From assembly GCF_025947065.1 (NCBI RefSeq), contig NZ_CP109994.1, positions 4,464,001 through 4,528,000 on the forward strand: a DNA stretch of 64,000 nt, read 5' to 3'. Each line of letters opens with the position of its first letter. Position 1 is the first letter of the stretch. This document shows, in pieces, positions 52,369-62,783 of the stretch. The notes beneath the pieces are model-generated. The model saw only the letters and a program-made list of their open reading frames with translations. It made no database searches and had not been told where the DNA came from. A program made the position numbers and the translations under genes. Source of the stretch: Flavobacterium sp. N1736. GTDB lineage: Bacteria > Bacteroidota > Bacteroidia > Flavobacteriales > Flavobacteriaceae.

Positions 52369-55300
52369 TTATAATATGACAAGTTTTTCGTACTTTTCTG
52401 CTTTTTTATTTGTTAAATTCGACTTAACGGTAAGCTTATAGATGTATACTCCTTTTCCTATCCGGTCTCCAAAATCATCTTTTCCATCCCATGTTATCTC
52501 TCTCGATAAAAAGCCTTCTGTTGTAATAACCTGATTTTTTGTCCATACCACTTTTCCTGTAATAGTCATTACCTGAACTTGTACATCTAAAGGTTCGTAA
52601 GGCCTGTTGTGCGAAAACCAAAATTGGGTGTAGGTCGAAAAAGGATTCGGATAATTAAGAACGTGCGTCAGAGTTAATGATTCATCTCCAACAACTATAA
52701 ATTGTATTTCGCTTGTTACAGGATTATTATAAACATCCCATGCTGTAAAACTTATAGTGTGCAATCCTGCTTCTAAATTTCGTAACGGAAAACGTACATT
52801 TCCGTTGGTGTAATCGTCTAATTTAGTTTGATAGTAATCGTTTAATATATAAGGATTACTGACATCTCCATCCAAAACAGCTATAATATCATGACCAATT
52901 CCACTAGCGGTATTTATTCCGTTTTCATCTTCTAAAAAAGCCAATAAAAAGGGAGAACTATTTGTAATTCCGCCAGAAACAAATGTTTCATCGTTCATAT
53001 ATAACTTCACTTTTGGATTTATATTGTCCACGGGTGCATTTTCATTTATTCCGCCTATTTTAATCGTACTGTTATAACCGGATTGGTTCTCTAATACGCT
53101 GGTTTTCTTCGAATAAAAACTGATTCTGCCATTATCTACGGGGATTCTGATATCTTTTGGGACAACAAACGTAAATTCAAATTGCCCGTTTGTTACAGAT
53201 GCATTTCCTCTAAAAATGGTTTCTCCAAGAGTTTTAAATGACATTGCAGGGCTATAACCATCATTATTTAAGGTTGTGCTGGTGATTAATTTGTCGAAAA
53301 CGGCTGTGGCTAATTCTCCATTATAATTACTTAAAAGGTTGTTGTTCTCATCTGTAATTTCACCCGTAATTTTAATTTTGGACAATGATTTTAAATCCGG
53401 AATAGTTTGCGAGATCAAAATATCATTAACTTTTGTCAGATTAATTTTTGGTTTCGGAATAGCAAGCATTAAAGCGGGATCTCCTATATAAAAAATAACA
53501 TTGCTGGCAGAACTTGGGCTTTCATTTTTAGCATTTCTCAATGCTTCTGAAATGGTTGAGTATTGATTTGATCCGTAAGCGAATAAATATTTGTTTAGGG
53601 TATCATTGAAATTTTCGGCAGCAGGCTGTCCAATTGCACGAATAGTTGTCAACATAGAAATTGCTCCGCCTTTTGGATTCCAATAAATATATTCTCCTGC
53701 GGTTGGTCTTGTTGGGTCGTCAAATCTTGAAAACTCGCAGGTAATTGTAATAAATAAAGGGTATTTATATTGATTGTTTAAATTTTGCCCATCAGCTTTT
53801 TCCCAGATTCTTTCGGCTGCCAAACCATCTTCGCCACCGTGTCCTAAATAATTAAAAACCAAAGCACCTTTTTCAAAAGCATCAAAAAAATCGGTTCTGG
53901 CTTTAGGATATCTTGAACCTCCGGCAGAAGCTTCCTGCGTGTAAGAGTCTAAAATAATTTTATCAATATTAAAAAAAGGTTTTTCAGTTGCAATGCGATC
54001 TGCAAGTGTGTTTTGGCGGGCTTGCAGAGTAGAATCACCGTTTTTATCAGAATCATCGCTTATTGATACGAGGTTGTTTCGCCAGTTTCCGTACGATTTA
54101 ATATCATGATATTCTAAGACTTTATTGACCATTTCTTCTGCTTGTGCATTATCAGAAATCAGCATTCTTCCTGTGGCAATATCAATTCCGCCAAACTCAG
54201 AAATGCCATGTCCTTCATCAGGATCCATGCGTGCGTAAAAATCATCCGAAGCAAACGAACTTTCGCCTTGTGTATCGCTTCTTAATGCATGATATACAGG
54301 CACAATATTAGTGTTGTTTGTGGTTCTGTTTTTATAATCATACGAAGCGTCGCCAAACAAATTCAGGTATTTAATTTTTTTATCTGTAGAAGAGGCGTTT
54401 TCGTAAATATATTTTATGCAATTTCTAATAGCTGCAATATCCTGTTTTCCTGAGGAGAATTCCTGATAGATATTTTCTAATGCAATTACTTTGACGTTTA
54501 GTTTAGAATAATTACGATGAAAATTGGCTAATTTTTCGGCTTGAGAAACTAAAAATTTTGGCGCAACAATTACATAATCGATATCCTGAAATGCATTTTG
54601 ACTGTTTTTGAAAATAGTTCCTTTTAAATCCTGATTTGCAATTTTAGGCTGATTGTCTTTTAAAGGAGTATAAAAATCAGAAGCATCAATTGCGATATAT
54701 TTTCGAATTTCTCCTAAAGCAGCTTTAAAGCTAAAAGTGCTTAAATTAGGGTTTTCTATTTTTGATACATTATATAGGTCTGTAACATCCCAAATTTGGC
54801 TAATGCCGGATGCGTTTCCAATCGTATAATTTGCGATTCCTGCTGTTGAACCTGCAAGATCATACTGAAACTTAAATTGTTTTCCCGTTCCAAGAAGTTT
54901 TCGCTTTGCAGTCAGATTAATATAATCCAGATATCCTTTTGAGCCGGGTACACTATTATTATTATAGGTAAGTTTTATTTTGATATTGTCTGAACTCGAT
55001 ATAGTAGTATTAGAAATGAGGTTTTTTAAATAAAACCGAGCTTCAGAATCTGCTTTGATTGCGTCAAAAGAAATATTTCCCACACTTTGCCCATTTGCAG
55101 AAACAACAAAAGAAGTAGTGGTGTAAGCTGCCGATAATGCATTTACTTCTATTTTTACCGGAACCGAGGTTTCAAGGTTAGGAAAATTAAACTCAAATTC
55201 TTGTTCCTGATTGATATCGAAGGATTCTCCAACCCATAAACGACCCAGATGTAAAATGTTAGTAAGATCAATTTCGTGAAATTGATAGTCATCAAACGTG

Positions 55301-56205
55301 TTTAGCTCCAGCGTACTGCTTCCTGTAGGCTGATTTGTTGTGGGAATTCTTTTTCCGTCGCCTCCGTTTGCCGTAATATAATAGTATGATTTAGTATCAT
55401 ATAAGTTAATGTTAGTCTGGCTTTCCGTGTTCCAGTTGTTCACTCCTTCGGCATAAAAAAGAATATAATCGTCATTATTAAAAGTTCCGTCTTCTTCTCC
55501 TATAATCTGAATTCCGTTTTCTGTTAAATCATCCGGATAATAAATGTTATTTGCCAGCGGAAGCATTTTTCCGCCATTTCCATAGATTTTAATTCTTCTT
55601 GGGTCGACTTTGCCGGCATCAAATCCTAAACTTTGTAAAAAAGATTTTGAAATTCTGTATACGCCAGATTTTTCAACATAAAATCGATACCAGTCTCCGG
55701 AAGCCAAAACAGAATTAGTGACTAAAGCTGACTTTTGATACGTGGATGAATTGCTGCTTTTAGATGAACTGCTGTTTGTTACGTACGAAAATGATTTAAT
55801 TCGTTTGTAGCTATTTCCTTCCCTAATAATTGGGGAGAGAGATAGAAAAGTTTGCCTTATGTCTCTTGATAAGACGTTTTTTAGCGTTTCATTTGGTTTG
55901 TTAGGGATGTTTTCGGGTGTTAAATCGCCTAAATCCGATATTGAAATTGTTTCGTATATGACGTTAGTTAAAGAAACAGAATTGTCGTTTGAGGAGCCTG
56001 AATCGTCAAGTTTAAGCAAGAGTGTTATGTTTTTTTTAGTAGTATCGAACCTAAAACTGTTTCCTGTGAAATAAGGAATGATAATTTTGTATTCGCCAAA
56101 ACTGACCTCTTTTTTGTTTTGCCAATCTAATGTGAAGCTGCTATTTATCTGGGAAAATGAGACAAACGGAATCAAAAAAAGATACAGGATTAGAGCTTGT
56201 TTCAT
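52369..56205 (-). CDS. porU: Type IX secretion system sortase PorU (C25 peptidase family)
   Basis: A 1278-residue surface protease that removes C-terminal signals from T9SS cargo. It has a signal peptide (VSFSQ) and an N-terminal beta region. The gingipain-type C25 domain carries His789 in NYLGHGGEDG and Cys823 in TITCEFSRF. Ig-like repeats follow. The C-terminal FlgD-like/T9SS type A signal domain starts at about residue 1185 (NYPNPFSTYTQFWFSHN) and ends KYEKLVIL; PorU is known to keep its own. It precedes porV in the operon and is divergent from gldJ. Confidence 0.95.
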   Translation of the reverse strand: MKQALILYLFLIPFVSFSQINSSFTLDWQNKKEVSFGEYKIIIPYFTGNSFRFDTTKKNITLLLKLDDSGSSNDNSVSLTNVIYETISISDLGDLTPENIPNKPNETLKNVLSRDIRQTFLSLSPIIREGNSYKRIKSFSYVTNSSSSKSSNSSTYQKSALVTNSVLASGDWYRFYVEKSGVYRISKSFLQSLGFDAGKVDPRRIKIYGNGGKMLPLANNIYYPDDLTENGIQIIGEEDGTFNNDDYILFYAEGVNNWNTESQTNINLYDTKSYYYITANGGDGKRIPTTNQPTGSSTLELNTFDDYQFHEIDLTNILHLGRLWVGESFDINQEQEFEFNFPNLETSVPVKIEVNALSAAYTTTSFVVSANGQSVGNISFDAIKADSEARFYLKNLISNTTISSSDNIKIKLTYNNNSVPGSKGYLDYINLTAKRKLLGTGKQFKFQYDLAGSTAGIANYTIGNASGISQIWDVTDLYNVSKIENPNLSTFSFKAALGEIRKYIAIDASDFYTPLKDNQPKIANQDLKGTIFKNSQNAFQDIDYVIVAPKFLVSQAEKLANFHRNYSKLNVKVIALENIYQEFSSGKQDIAAIRNCIKYIYENASSTDKKIKYLNLFGDASYDYKNRTTNNTNIVPVYHALRSDTQGESSFASDDFYARMDPDEGHGISEFGGIDIATGRMLISDNAQAEEMVNKVLEYHDIKSYGNWRNNLVSISDDSDKNGDSTLQARQNTLADRIATEKPFFNIDKIILDSYTQEASAGGSRYPKARTDFFDAFEKGALVFNYLGHGGEDGLAAERIWEKADGQNLNNQYKYPLFITITCEFSRFDDPTRPTAGEYIYWNPKGGAISMLTTIRAIGQPAAENFNDTLNKYLFAYGSNQYSTISEALRNAKNESPSSASNVIFYIGDPALMLAIPKPKINLTKVNDILISQTIPDLKSLSKIKITGEITDENNNLLSNYNGELATAVFDKLITSTTLNNDGYSPAMSFKTLGETIFRGNASVTNGQFEFTFVVPKDIRIPVDNGRISFYSKKTSVLENQSGYNSTIKIGGINENAPVDNINPKVKLYMNDETFVSGGITNSSPFLLAFLEDENGINTASGIGHDIIAVLDGDVSNPYILNDYYQTKLDDYTNGNVRFPLRNLEAGLHTISFTAWDVYNNPVTSEIQFIVVGDESLTLTHVLNYPNPFSTYTQFWFSHNRPYEPLDVQVQVMTITGKVVWTKNQVITTEGFLSREITWDGKDDFGDRIGKGVYIYKLTVKSNLTNKKAEKYEKLVIL

Positions 56206-56359
56206 AGGGTTTAAAAGCGTATTTAAAATTAAAATATTTTAGTAAGTAAAAATATAGTATTTCATGTTATAGTAAATAATAAAAAGTATATTTTTGCGTT
56301 CGTAACTATAGGTTATTTTCTGGTAAAAAAACAGCTAAATAAAATTATTAGAACAGATG

Positions 56360-56388
56360 TTGCTAATTAAATGTTAATTATTATATTG
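56360..56388 (+). promoter_or_regulatory. Possible gldJ promoter (TTG-N19-TATATTG)
   Basis: TTG at 56360-56362 and TATATTG at 56382-56388 are spaced by 19 bases, with the second element one T short of consensus. It would give a leader of about 20 bases. A stronger -7 match (TATTTTTG, 56289-56296) lies further upstream but lacks a -33 partner. Confidence 0.4.
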
Positions 56389-56413
56389 CAGCACCTAAAT
56401 TTATCACCTAAGA

Positions 56414-58102
56414 ATGAGTATGAAAGTAAACAAAATTGTAGTCTTGCAATTAATGATGTCAATGGTATTGATGTTGGGCACGGCTAGTTGTAGCAAAAAA
56501 TCGAGTTCAAGCCACGCTTCTAGAGCAACAGGTTGGGATGTAGATAGTCAGAATGGAACTTCTGCTAGAAATGCAGGGAAAAAACAACAGGCTGGTCCTG
56601 GTTTAGTTTTTGTTGAAGGAGGTACGTTTACTATGGGTAAAGTACAGGATGATGTTATGCACGATTGGAATAACACACCAACCCAACAACACGTTCAATC
56701 ATTCTACATGGATGAAACTGAAGTTACGAACGGTATGTACTTAGAATACCTGGAATGGCTTAAAAAAGTTTTCCCTCCAACAGAAGAAAATTACAAGAAT
56801 ATTTATGAAGGAGCATCTCCTGATACTTTGGTATGGAGAAATCGTTTAGGATACAACGAAACGATGACTAATAATTACCTAAGACATCCTTCTTATGCTA
56901 ATTACCCTGTAGTTGGTGTAAACTGGATTCAAGCTGTTGAATTTAGTAAATGGAGAACAGACCGTGTAAACGAAGCTGTTCTTGAAAAAGACGGATATCT
57001 TAAAAAAGGTGCTAAAACTACAGATGTTAGTGCTGAAAGTTTATTTAATACAGAAGCTTACTTAGCGTCTCCATCTACTACTTACGGTGGTAATGAAGAA
57101 CTTGTATTGAAGAAAAATCCAAACGGAAGAAGACCAAAAGCTAATAAAGATGGTGTAGTAGAAGAAAAAAATGTGTACGCACAACGTTCTTCCGGAGTTA
57201 TCTTGCCAGAATACAGACTTCCTACAGAGGCAGAGTGGGAATATGCTGCTGCAGCTGATGTTGGACAAAGAGAATACAATATATATAAAGGACAAAAGAA
57301 ATATCCTTGGTCCGGAGATTATACACGTTCTGCAAAACGTAAAAACAAAGGAGATCAATTGGCTAACTTTAAACAAGGAAACGGTGATTACGGTGGAATT
57401 GCAGGTTGGTCAGATGACGGAGCAGATATTACAAACTCTGTAAAAAGCTACGCGCCAAATGATTTCGGATTATACGATATGGCAGGTAACGTTGCAGAAT
57501 GGGTAGCTGACGTTTACAGACCTATTATTGATAATGAAGCGAATGATTTTAACTACTATAGAGGAAATCAATATGCTAAAAACAAAATTGGTAAAGACGG
57601 TAAACTTGAAATCATTACTAAAGACAATATCAAATATGATACTTTAAGTAACGGTAAAGTTGTTGCAAGAAACCTTCCAGGAGAAATTGCTCAGGTACCA
57701 GTTGACGAAAATGAAACGTATTTGAGAACAAACTTCAGTACAAGCGACAATATCAATTATAGAGATGGTGATAAACAATCATCTAAATATTTTGACTTTG
57801 GAGATTCTGAAGCCGGAGCAAAAGCGGATCAAAATATGTACAATTCTCCTAAACATAATATCACTACTGATAGTTTAGGTAAAATGGTAAGAAAATATGA
57901 TAACTCTAGTAAACGTACTACTTTAATCGATGATAAAGTTAGAGTTTACAAAGGAGGTTCTTGGAGAGACAGAGCTTACTGGTTAGATCCGGCTCAAAGA
58001 AGATATTTCCCTCAGGATATGGCAACTGATTATATCGGTTTCAGATGTGCAATGTCAAGAGTAGGTTCTAAAGCTGAAAGAAGAAAATCGCCTAGAAACT
58101 AA
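56414..58102 (+). CDS. gldJ: Gliding motility lipoprotein GldJ
   Basis: A 562-residue outer-membrane lipoprotein with lipobox GTASC (Cys26). The body has the formylglycine-generating-enzyme/sulfatase-modifying fold (LVFVEGGTFTMGKVQDD; YRLPTEAEWEYAAAADVGQ; VYKGGSWRDRAYWLDPAQR), but it acts structurally. In F. johnsoniae GldJ is needed for gliding and type IX secretion and stabilises GldK and other components. The ATG at 56414 is used; an in-frame ATG at 56420 is equally possible. It is followed by murF after a hairpin. Confidence 0.95.
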   Translation: MSMKVNKIVVLQLMMSMVLMLGTASCSKKSSSSHASRATGWDVDSQNGTSARNAGKKQQAGPGLVFVEGGTFTMGKVQDDVMHDWNNTPTQQHVQSFYMDETEVTNGMYLEYLEWLKKVFPPTEENYKNIYEGASPDTLVWRNRLGYNETMTNNYLRHPSYANYPVVGVNWIQAVEFSKWRTDRVNEAVLEKDGYLKKGAKTTDVSAESLFNTEAYLASPSTTYGGNEELVLKKNPNGRRPKANKDGVVEEKNVYAQRSSGVILPEYRLPTEAEWEYAAAADVGQREYNIYKGQKKYPWSGDYTRSAKRKNKGDQLANFKQGNGDYGGIAGWSDDGADITNSVKSYAPNDFGLYDMAGNVAEWVADVYRPIIDNEANDFNYYRGNQYAKNKIGKDGKLEIITKDNIKYDTLSNGKVVARNLPGEIAQVPVDENETYLRTNFSTSDNINYRDGDKQSSKYFDFGDSEAGAKADQNMYNSPKHNITTDSLGKMVRKYDNSSKRTTLIDDKVRVYKGGSWRDRAYWLDPAQRRYFPQDMATDYIGFRCAMSRVGSKAERRKSPRN

Positions 58103-58121
58103 GTTTTAGAAATTTCAATAT

Positions 58122-58173
58122 AAAAAATTCCAAATTCCAGTGCTGATTTCAGTTTGGAATTTGGAATTTTTTT
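58122..58173 (+). terminator. Long hairpin between gldJ and murF
   Basis: AAAAATTCCAAATTCCA and its complement form a 17-bp stem around 15 bases, ending in a T-run. It probably ends most gldJ transcripts, so murF may have its own promoter. Confidence 0.8.
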
Positions 58174-58219
58174 ATTAGAACTTTTCTATTTTTACACTTC
58201 ATAAAAAAAATGTTTATAA

Positions 58220-59503
58220 ATGAATATTCAGGAAATTCATAATCTGTTTTTGCAATGCAAATCAGTTTCAATTGACACACGAAAAATTGAAAAAGGTTCT
58301 ATGTTTTTTGCTATTAAGGGAGAAAATTTTGATGCGAATATTTTTGCACAGCAAGCACTTGATTTAGGCGCTTTGTATGTTATTATTGATAATGAATCCT
58401 ATTTAATAGACGACAGAACTATTTTGGTTCAAAACAGTTTGGAGGCTTTACAGGAATTATCAAAATTTCACAGAGCCTATTTAAAATTACCTATTATTGC
58501 TTTAACAGGAAGTAACGGTAAAACGACAACAAAAGAACTTATTAATGTTGTTTTGACTAAAAAATTCAAAACAAAAGCTACCATTGGAAATTTAAACAAT
58601 CATATCGGCGTTCCTTTAACCTTGTTATCTTTTACAAGTGAAACTCAAATAGGAATTGTTGAAATGGGCGCAAATCATAAAAAAGAAATAGAATTTTTAT
58701 GCGAAATTGCCCAGCCTGATTATGGTTATATAACCAATTTTGGAAAAGCACATCTTGAAGGTTTTGGTGGTGTTGAAGGCGTGATCGAAGGAAAAAGCGA
58801 AATGTATGAATATCTTGCCAAAAATAATAAAACTGCTTTTGTAAATCTTGAAGATCGTATTCAAATCGAGAAATCTAAATCAATTCAGTCTTTTACCTTT
58901 GGTATAGATAAAGATCATGCCGATGTAAAAATAAATTGGATTGAAGCAAATCCTTTTGTAGGTATTACATACAGTGATTTTAATGTAAAGTCTAATTTAA
59001 TTGGACTATATAACGCAAATAACATAAATGCCGCTGTTGCGATAGGAACTTATTTTAAAGTTGATAATAACGATATTAAAGCAGCTATTGAAGGTTATGT
59101 ACCGGACAATAACAGATCGCAATTATTAAAAAAAGGAACAAACCAGATTATTCTGGATGCTTACAACGCCAATCCGAGTAGTATGGCTGTTGCGATTGCA
59201 AATTTCGTACAATTAGACAATCTTAATAAAATTATGATATTAGGAGATATGTTTGAGTTGGGAAATGAAAGTCAGCAAGAACATAAAATCATTGTAGATT
59301 CAGTTTCTAATCAAAATAAATCCGTTTGTTATTTAATTGGAAAAGCATTTTACGAGCATAAAAATCTAAAAGAAAATGTTCATTTTTTTGAAACTTTTGA
59401 TGCTTTTGCAGAGTATCTTAAAACCGCAAGTATTAATGATAATACCATTTTAATTAAAGGTTCAAGAGGAATGGCGCTTGAGCGAACTTTAGAATATATT
59501 TAA
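58220..59503 (+). CDS. murF: UDP-N-acetylmuramoyl-tripeptide--D-alanyl-D-alanine ligase
   Basis: MurF adds D-Ala-D-Ala to the peptidoglycan precursor in the cytoplasm. The 427 residues hold an N-terminal UDP-binding domain (SIDTRKIEKGSMFFAIKGE), the ATP loop TGSNGKTTTKE, GNLNNHIGVPLTLL, the VEMGANHKKEI motif, and the C-terminal NRSQLLKKG and DAYNANPSSM ligase motifs. Together these are diagnostic for MurF over other Mur ligases. It lies downstream of gldJ, in the same order as in other gliding flavobacteria as I recall. Confidence 0.96.
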   Translation: MNIQEIHNLFLQCKSVSIDTRKIEKGSMFFAIKGENFDANIFAQQALDLGALYVIIDNESYLIDDRTILVQNSLEALQELSKFHRAYLKLPIIALTGSNGKTTTKELINVVLTKKFKTKATIGNLNNHIGVPLTLLSFTSETQIGIVEMGANHKKEIEFLCEIAQPDYGYITNFGKAHLEGFGGVEGVIEGKSEMYEYLAKNNKTAFVNLEDRIQIEKSKSIQSFTFGIDKDHADVKINWIEANPFVGITYSDFNVKSNLIGLYNANNINAAVAIGTYFKVDNNDIKAAIEGYVPDNNRSQLLKKGTNQIILDAYNANPSSMAVAIANFVQLDNLNKIMILGDMFELGNESQQEHKIIVDSVSNQNKSVCYLIGKAFYEHKNLKENVHFFETFDAFAEYLKTASINDNTILIKGSRGMALERTLEYI

Positions 59504-59520
59504 TCATAATTCATAAAAAC

Positions 59521-59558
59521 AAAAAAGCCATTCGTCGCAACGAATGGCTTTTTTGTTT
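59521..59558. terminator. Bidirectional intrinsic terminator between murF and the regulator gene
   Basis: AAAAAAGCCATTCGT and its complement form a 15-bp stem around CGCA with A- and T-runs, serving both convergent genes. Confidence 0.92.
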
Positions 59559-62438
59559 TTAAATACTCATTAAAAAACCAATTAAGTTTTCCTTCTTATT
59601 TAAACCGAGTTTTTTTCTTAATCGGTATCTGGCAAGTTCAACTCCGCCTGTCGAAATATTCATGATTTCTGCGATTTCCTTCGTTGACATATTCATTAAT
59701 AAATAGGTTGACAAATCAAGTTCTCGCGGCGAAATAGTTGGGTATTTTTCCTTTAATCTTTTCAGGAATTCAAAATGAACGTTTTTAATATGCTTTTCTA
59801 AATCTTTCCAGCTTTTATCAGTATTAACCTCTTTTACGATGCTTTTGTTTAATTTACTTACCTGAAATTTAGTCGAATCATCAAGAGCTTCAATATCGAT
59901 TTCTTTAAGTTTATGAATAATCCCGTTTAAAATTTTATTCTTCTTTACAACCTGCAATGAGTTGTTCACCAGTTCTTTATCTTTTGCTAAGATTTTGATT
60001 TGAAGCTTATCGTTTTTAAGCTTTTCAATTTCTTTTTCAAGATCGTATTGTTCTTGTCTTATTCTTGACTCTTTTTCAAGATAAAGCCTTCTTTGTTCGA
60101 TAGTTTCATAATATTTATTTTTTCTAATCTTCATTTTTATTCGATTCGAAATAATATAAATTGCGATGATGATGAAAATAAAATAAACCATGAACGCTAA
60201 AAAATGCCTGTACCAAGGCGGCGATACAGTAAACAAAAGTGTCGAGGGTTCTGATTGTATTCCGTAGCTATTTCTCACTTTAACATTCATGGTATAATCT
60301 CCTTCGCGAAGATTTGTATATTCTTTAATAGAAATCGTCGACCAATTACTCCATTTGTCATCAAAAGGCTCCAGCTGATATGAAAATTGCACATTTTCGA
60401 GATTTTCATACGTAGGCGATGAAAAAGTAAAACGTACGTGATTTGAAGAATACGGAATTCGTATATTCTCTATTTTATTTTGATTGTTTCCAAGAACAAT
60501 TGTGTCTCCGGGAAATGAAAAGCTGCGAATAAAAGCCTTTGGTTTTGTTACAAAATTATTTAGTAACTGTGAGTCGTAATGCGCCAAACCATCTGTTAAA
60601 CCGATAAAAATATTGTTAGCATCGATTGTATTTACAGATAAATAGTTGCTTACCAAATTACCGGTTAAATTAGAAAATGGCGCAACAATGTTAACATATT
60701 GATTGTTTTTTTTCATCAAAACGCCAAGAGACTCATCAAAAGCATACCATAAGTTTGCTTTAGAATCTTCACTTAAACTATTTATTACAGGGATATTTTT
60801 AAACAAATCCGACATTTTTTTGTCTTCATAAAATATATCCTGTTCTTCAGAGTATTTATAAAAATGATTATTAGTTTGAAAGTATATTTTATTATCGATC
60901 ATTTGAATGCTTCCGATGTTTTTATATTTTGAAGTTAAATGATTTATCTTTTTGATAGATGAAAATCTCGTGAGATCACTGCTAAAAGACATACGATAAA
61001 TAGACTCATCTTTCTTTAACCATAAATAAGATTGATCGAGCTCAAAACTATTTGAAGACTTGTCAAATCCGGCGACTTGGTTTTTAAATACCAGCCCGTT
61101 TGGCGTTTTTTGAAAAATAGCAAAACCATCATAATTTGAGCCAATTAAATATCCGGGTTTACCGGGAATTTTTTTGAATCCAAAATATCCTTTTGAATCG
61201 ATTACATTCGTTACCCTGTCACCTTGTATTTGTAATGCACCTCTGTTATTTGCACATATAAGCAATCCGTCAATTACCTGAACGTTCCATGATTGTGCTG
61301 TTGTTCCTTCAACAAGTTTAAAAATATCTTCTTTAAAACTGTTAGTATCGTTGTTCCAGGCATGGTAGAAAACACCTTGATTCGTTGCTACATATAAATT
61401 GCCTTCATGTATTACAGAAGCGTAAACAGTACTAATATCATAACTAAAACCAAAATAAGTAAACGGCGAACCTTCATTTATAAAAGCAATACCATTATCT
61501 AGGCCCAGCCACAGATTATTTTTATTATCAATGAAAGAGGTTAAAACAGTATTGTTTTGTAATCCCTTTTTTCTGTTGATATGCTGAATAATTTTTCCGT
61601 TAAAATCACAAATTATAATGCCATCCAAAACGGAGTTTAGAACTATAAAGTTGTTTTTTATAATGACTCCGCCTAACGAACTGTTCTTTTTAATGAAATT
61701 ATTAGCTTCAGTATTCCACGGTTTGATTGTATTGTTCTCATAGATAAAAAGACCTTTATCCAGTGTTATAATTAATATTTTTTCTTTGGAGATTGAATAC
61801 ATCGCCCAAACCTCGGTATTGTTTAGGGAGGTTGTATTTGGTAAAGAATACAATTGACCGTTACGGTATTCTAAAATTCCCTTTTCTTCATCCTGCAGAT
61901 ATAATTTTTTGTTTACTATAAATGAAAACTGGAATCGTTTTGGAGCTTTTAATATAGATAGCTTTCCGTCTTTATAAATATATATTCTTGCAAACGACTG
62001 AAAGATTACCTGATTGTTAAAAGAATGTATTTTCCAGATAAAATCGATTATTTTGATTTTATTGGCGTCTACTTTTTTAGATAATGAAGTATATTCTAGT
62101 TTTCCTTTTTCATTTGGTTTAAAATAACCAAATTCATTATAACCGCCCACGAATATTTTTCCGGAATCATCAATTTTCAAACATCTTACCGAAGTTAAGT
62201 TTGGCAATGGATATTGTCGCCATGAAGAGCCGTCAAATTGTAAAAGACCACTATTATTTGCGAAATATAGATTTCCATTCTTATCCTGATCTATGTTCCA
62301 GTTTTGTGTGCCTCCTTTATATTCATTTCGTTTGTAATTTCTCACATCCGGAAGTCCAATATTTTTAACCTGCCCAAAAAGTGTAATTGTGAATAGTGTA
62401 AAAAAAATAATAATAAAATATGATTTTCTCAATTTCAT
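59559..62438 (-). CDS. Transmembrane regulator: beta-propeller, Y_Y_Y domain, LuxR-type HTH
   Basis: A 959-residue one-component sensor. A signal sequence (FIIIFFTLFTITLFGQ) is followed by two-component-regulator-propeller repeats (NLYFANNSGLLQFDG, NLWLGLDNGIAFIN). A Y_Y_Y domain follows (SYQLEPFDDKWSNW onward) with TFSSPTYENLENV before it. One membrane helix (AFMVYFIFIIIAIYIIS) leads to a coiled coil and a LuxR-like HTH near residues 895-955 (SPRELDLSTYLLMNMSTKEIAEIMNIS cut here as separate motifs PRELDL and MSTKEIAEIMN). No kinase or receiver is present, so sensing and DNA binding are in one chain. It is divergent from a susC-like gene and probably regulates it. Confidence 0.9.
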   Translation of the reverse strand: MKLRKSYFIIIFFTLFTITLFGQVKNIGLPDVRNYKRNEYKGGTQNWNIDQDKNGNLYFANNSGLLQFDGSSWRQYPLPNLTSVRCLKIDDSGKIFVGGYNEFGYFKPNEKGKLEYTSLSKKVDANKIKIIDFIWKIHSFNNQVIFQSFARIYIYKDGKLSILKAPKRFQFSFIVNKKLYLQDEEKGILEYRNGQLYSLPNTTSLNNTEVWAMYSISKEKILIITLDKGLFIYENNTIKPWNTEANNFIKKNSSLGGVIIKNNFIVLNSVLDGIIICDFNGKIIQHINRKKGLQNNTVLTSFIDNKNNLWLGLDNGIAFINEGSPFTYFGFSYDISTVYASVIHEGNLYVATNQGVFYHAWNNDTNSFKEDIFKLVEGTTAQSWNVQVIDGLLICANNRGALQIQGDRVTNVIDSKGYFGFKKIPGKPGYLIGSNYDGFAIFQKTPNGLVFKNQVAGFDKSSNSFELDQSYLWLKKDESIYRMSFSSDLTRFSSIKKINHLTSKYKNIGSIQMIDNKIYFQTNNHFYKYSEEQDIFYEDKKMSDLFKNIPVINSLSEDSKANLWYAFDESLGVLMKKNNQYVNIVAPFSNLTGNLVSNYLSVNTIDANNIFIGLTDGLAHYDSQLLNNFVTKPKAFIRSFSFPGDTIVLGNNQNKIENIRIPYSSNHVRFTFSSPTYENLENVQFSYQLEPFDDKWSNWSTISIKEYTNLREGDYTMNVKVRNSYGIQSEPSTLLFTVSPPWYRHFLAFMVYFIFIIIAIYIISNRIKMKIRKNKYYETIEQRRLYLEKESRIRQEQYDLEKEIEKLKNDKLQIKILAKDKELVNNSLQVVKKNKILNGIIHKLKEIDIEALDDSTKFQVSKLNKSIVKEVNTDKSWKDLEKHIKNVHFEFLKRLKEKYPTISPRELDLSTYLLMNMSTKEIAEIMNISTGGVELARYRLRKKLGLNKKENLIGFLMSI

Positions 62439-62659
62439 AATTTTTATAGCTTGTTTCGGTTTTTTATATTTAAATTGTTGTTTTACAGCTATTTAGTGCG
62501 TTTATTAACATACTATTTCGTTGTAGAAGGTACTTTTTTATATAAAAATAAGCAATCTTACCTAACTGTAGTGTTTATTTTTGCAATTAACATTTTCATA
62601 ACATCTGTAATTTATTATTTAAGTATTTAAATATCAAATGATTATAAAAAAAATGATCG

Positions 62660-62704
62660 GTTTTTGTAATGTAATAAAATTTAATTTGATGTGTTTTTGT
62701 AATG
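62660..62704 (+). promoter_or_regulatory. Direct repeat GTTTTTGTAATG, candidate activator sites
   Basis: Identical 12-base units at 62660-62671 and 62693-62704 are spaced 33 bp apart, close to three helical turns, so they face the same side of the DNA. The second ends 11 bases before the putative -33 element. This is where a class of activators would bind, and the divergent LuxR-type regulator is the obvious candidate. Confidence 0.45.
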
Positions 62705-62715
62705 AATTTTAATTG

Positions 62716-62744
62716 TTGATAGTAAAAAAATAACATTATTATTG
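62716..62744 (+). promoter_or_regulatory. Possible susC promoter (TTG-N18-TATTATTG)
   Basis: TTG at 62716-62718 and TATTATTG at 62737-62744 approximate the TTTG/TTG and TAnnTTTG boxes with one mismatch. Transcription would begin near 62749, leaving a leader of about 35 bases. Confidence 0.45.
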
Positions 62745-62783
62745 CATCAAATTACTAATTAATTAACCAAAATTTTTAGAAAA

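Larger units (their letters stand above)
62439..62783. other. Regulatory region between the regulator gene and the susC-like gene
   Basis: A 345-base AT-rich divergent region without coding signal. It contains the two GTTTTTGTAATG repeats and the susC promoter described separately. A TATTTTTG match at 62576-62583 lacks a -33 partner. No clear promoter for the minus-strand regulator gene could be picked out. Confidence 0.6.
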
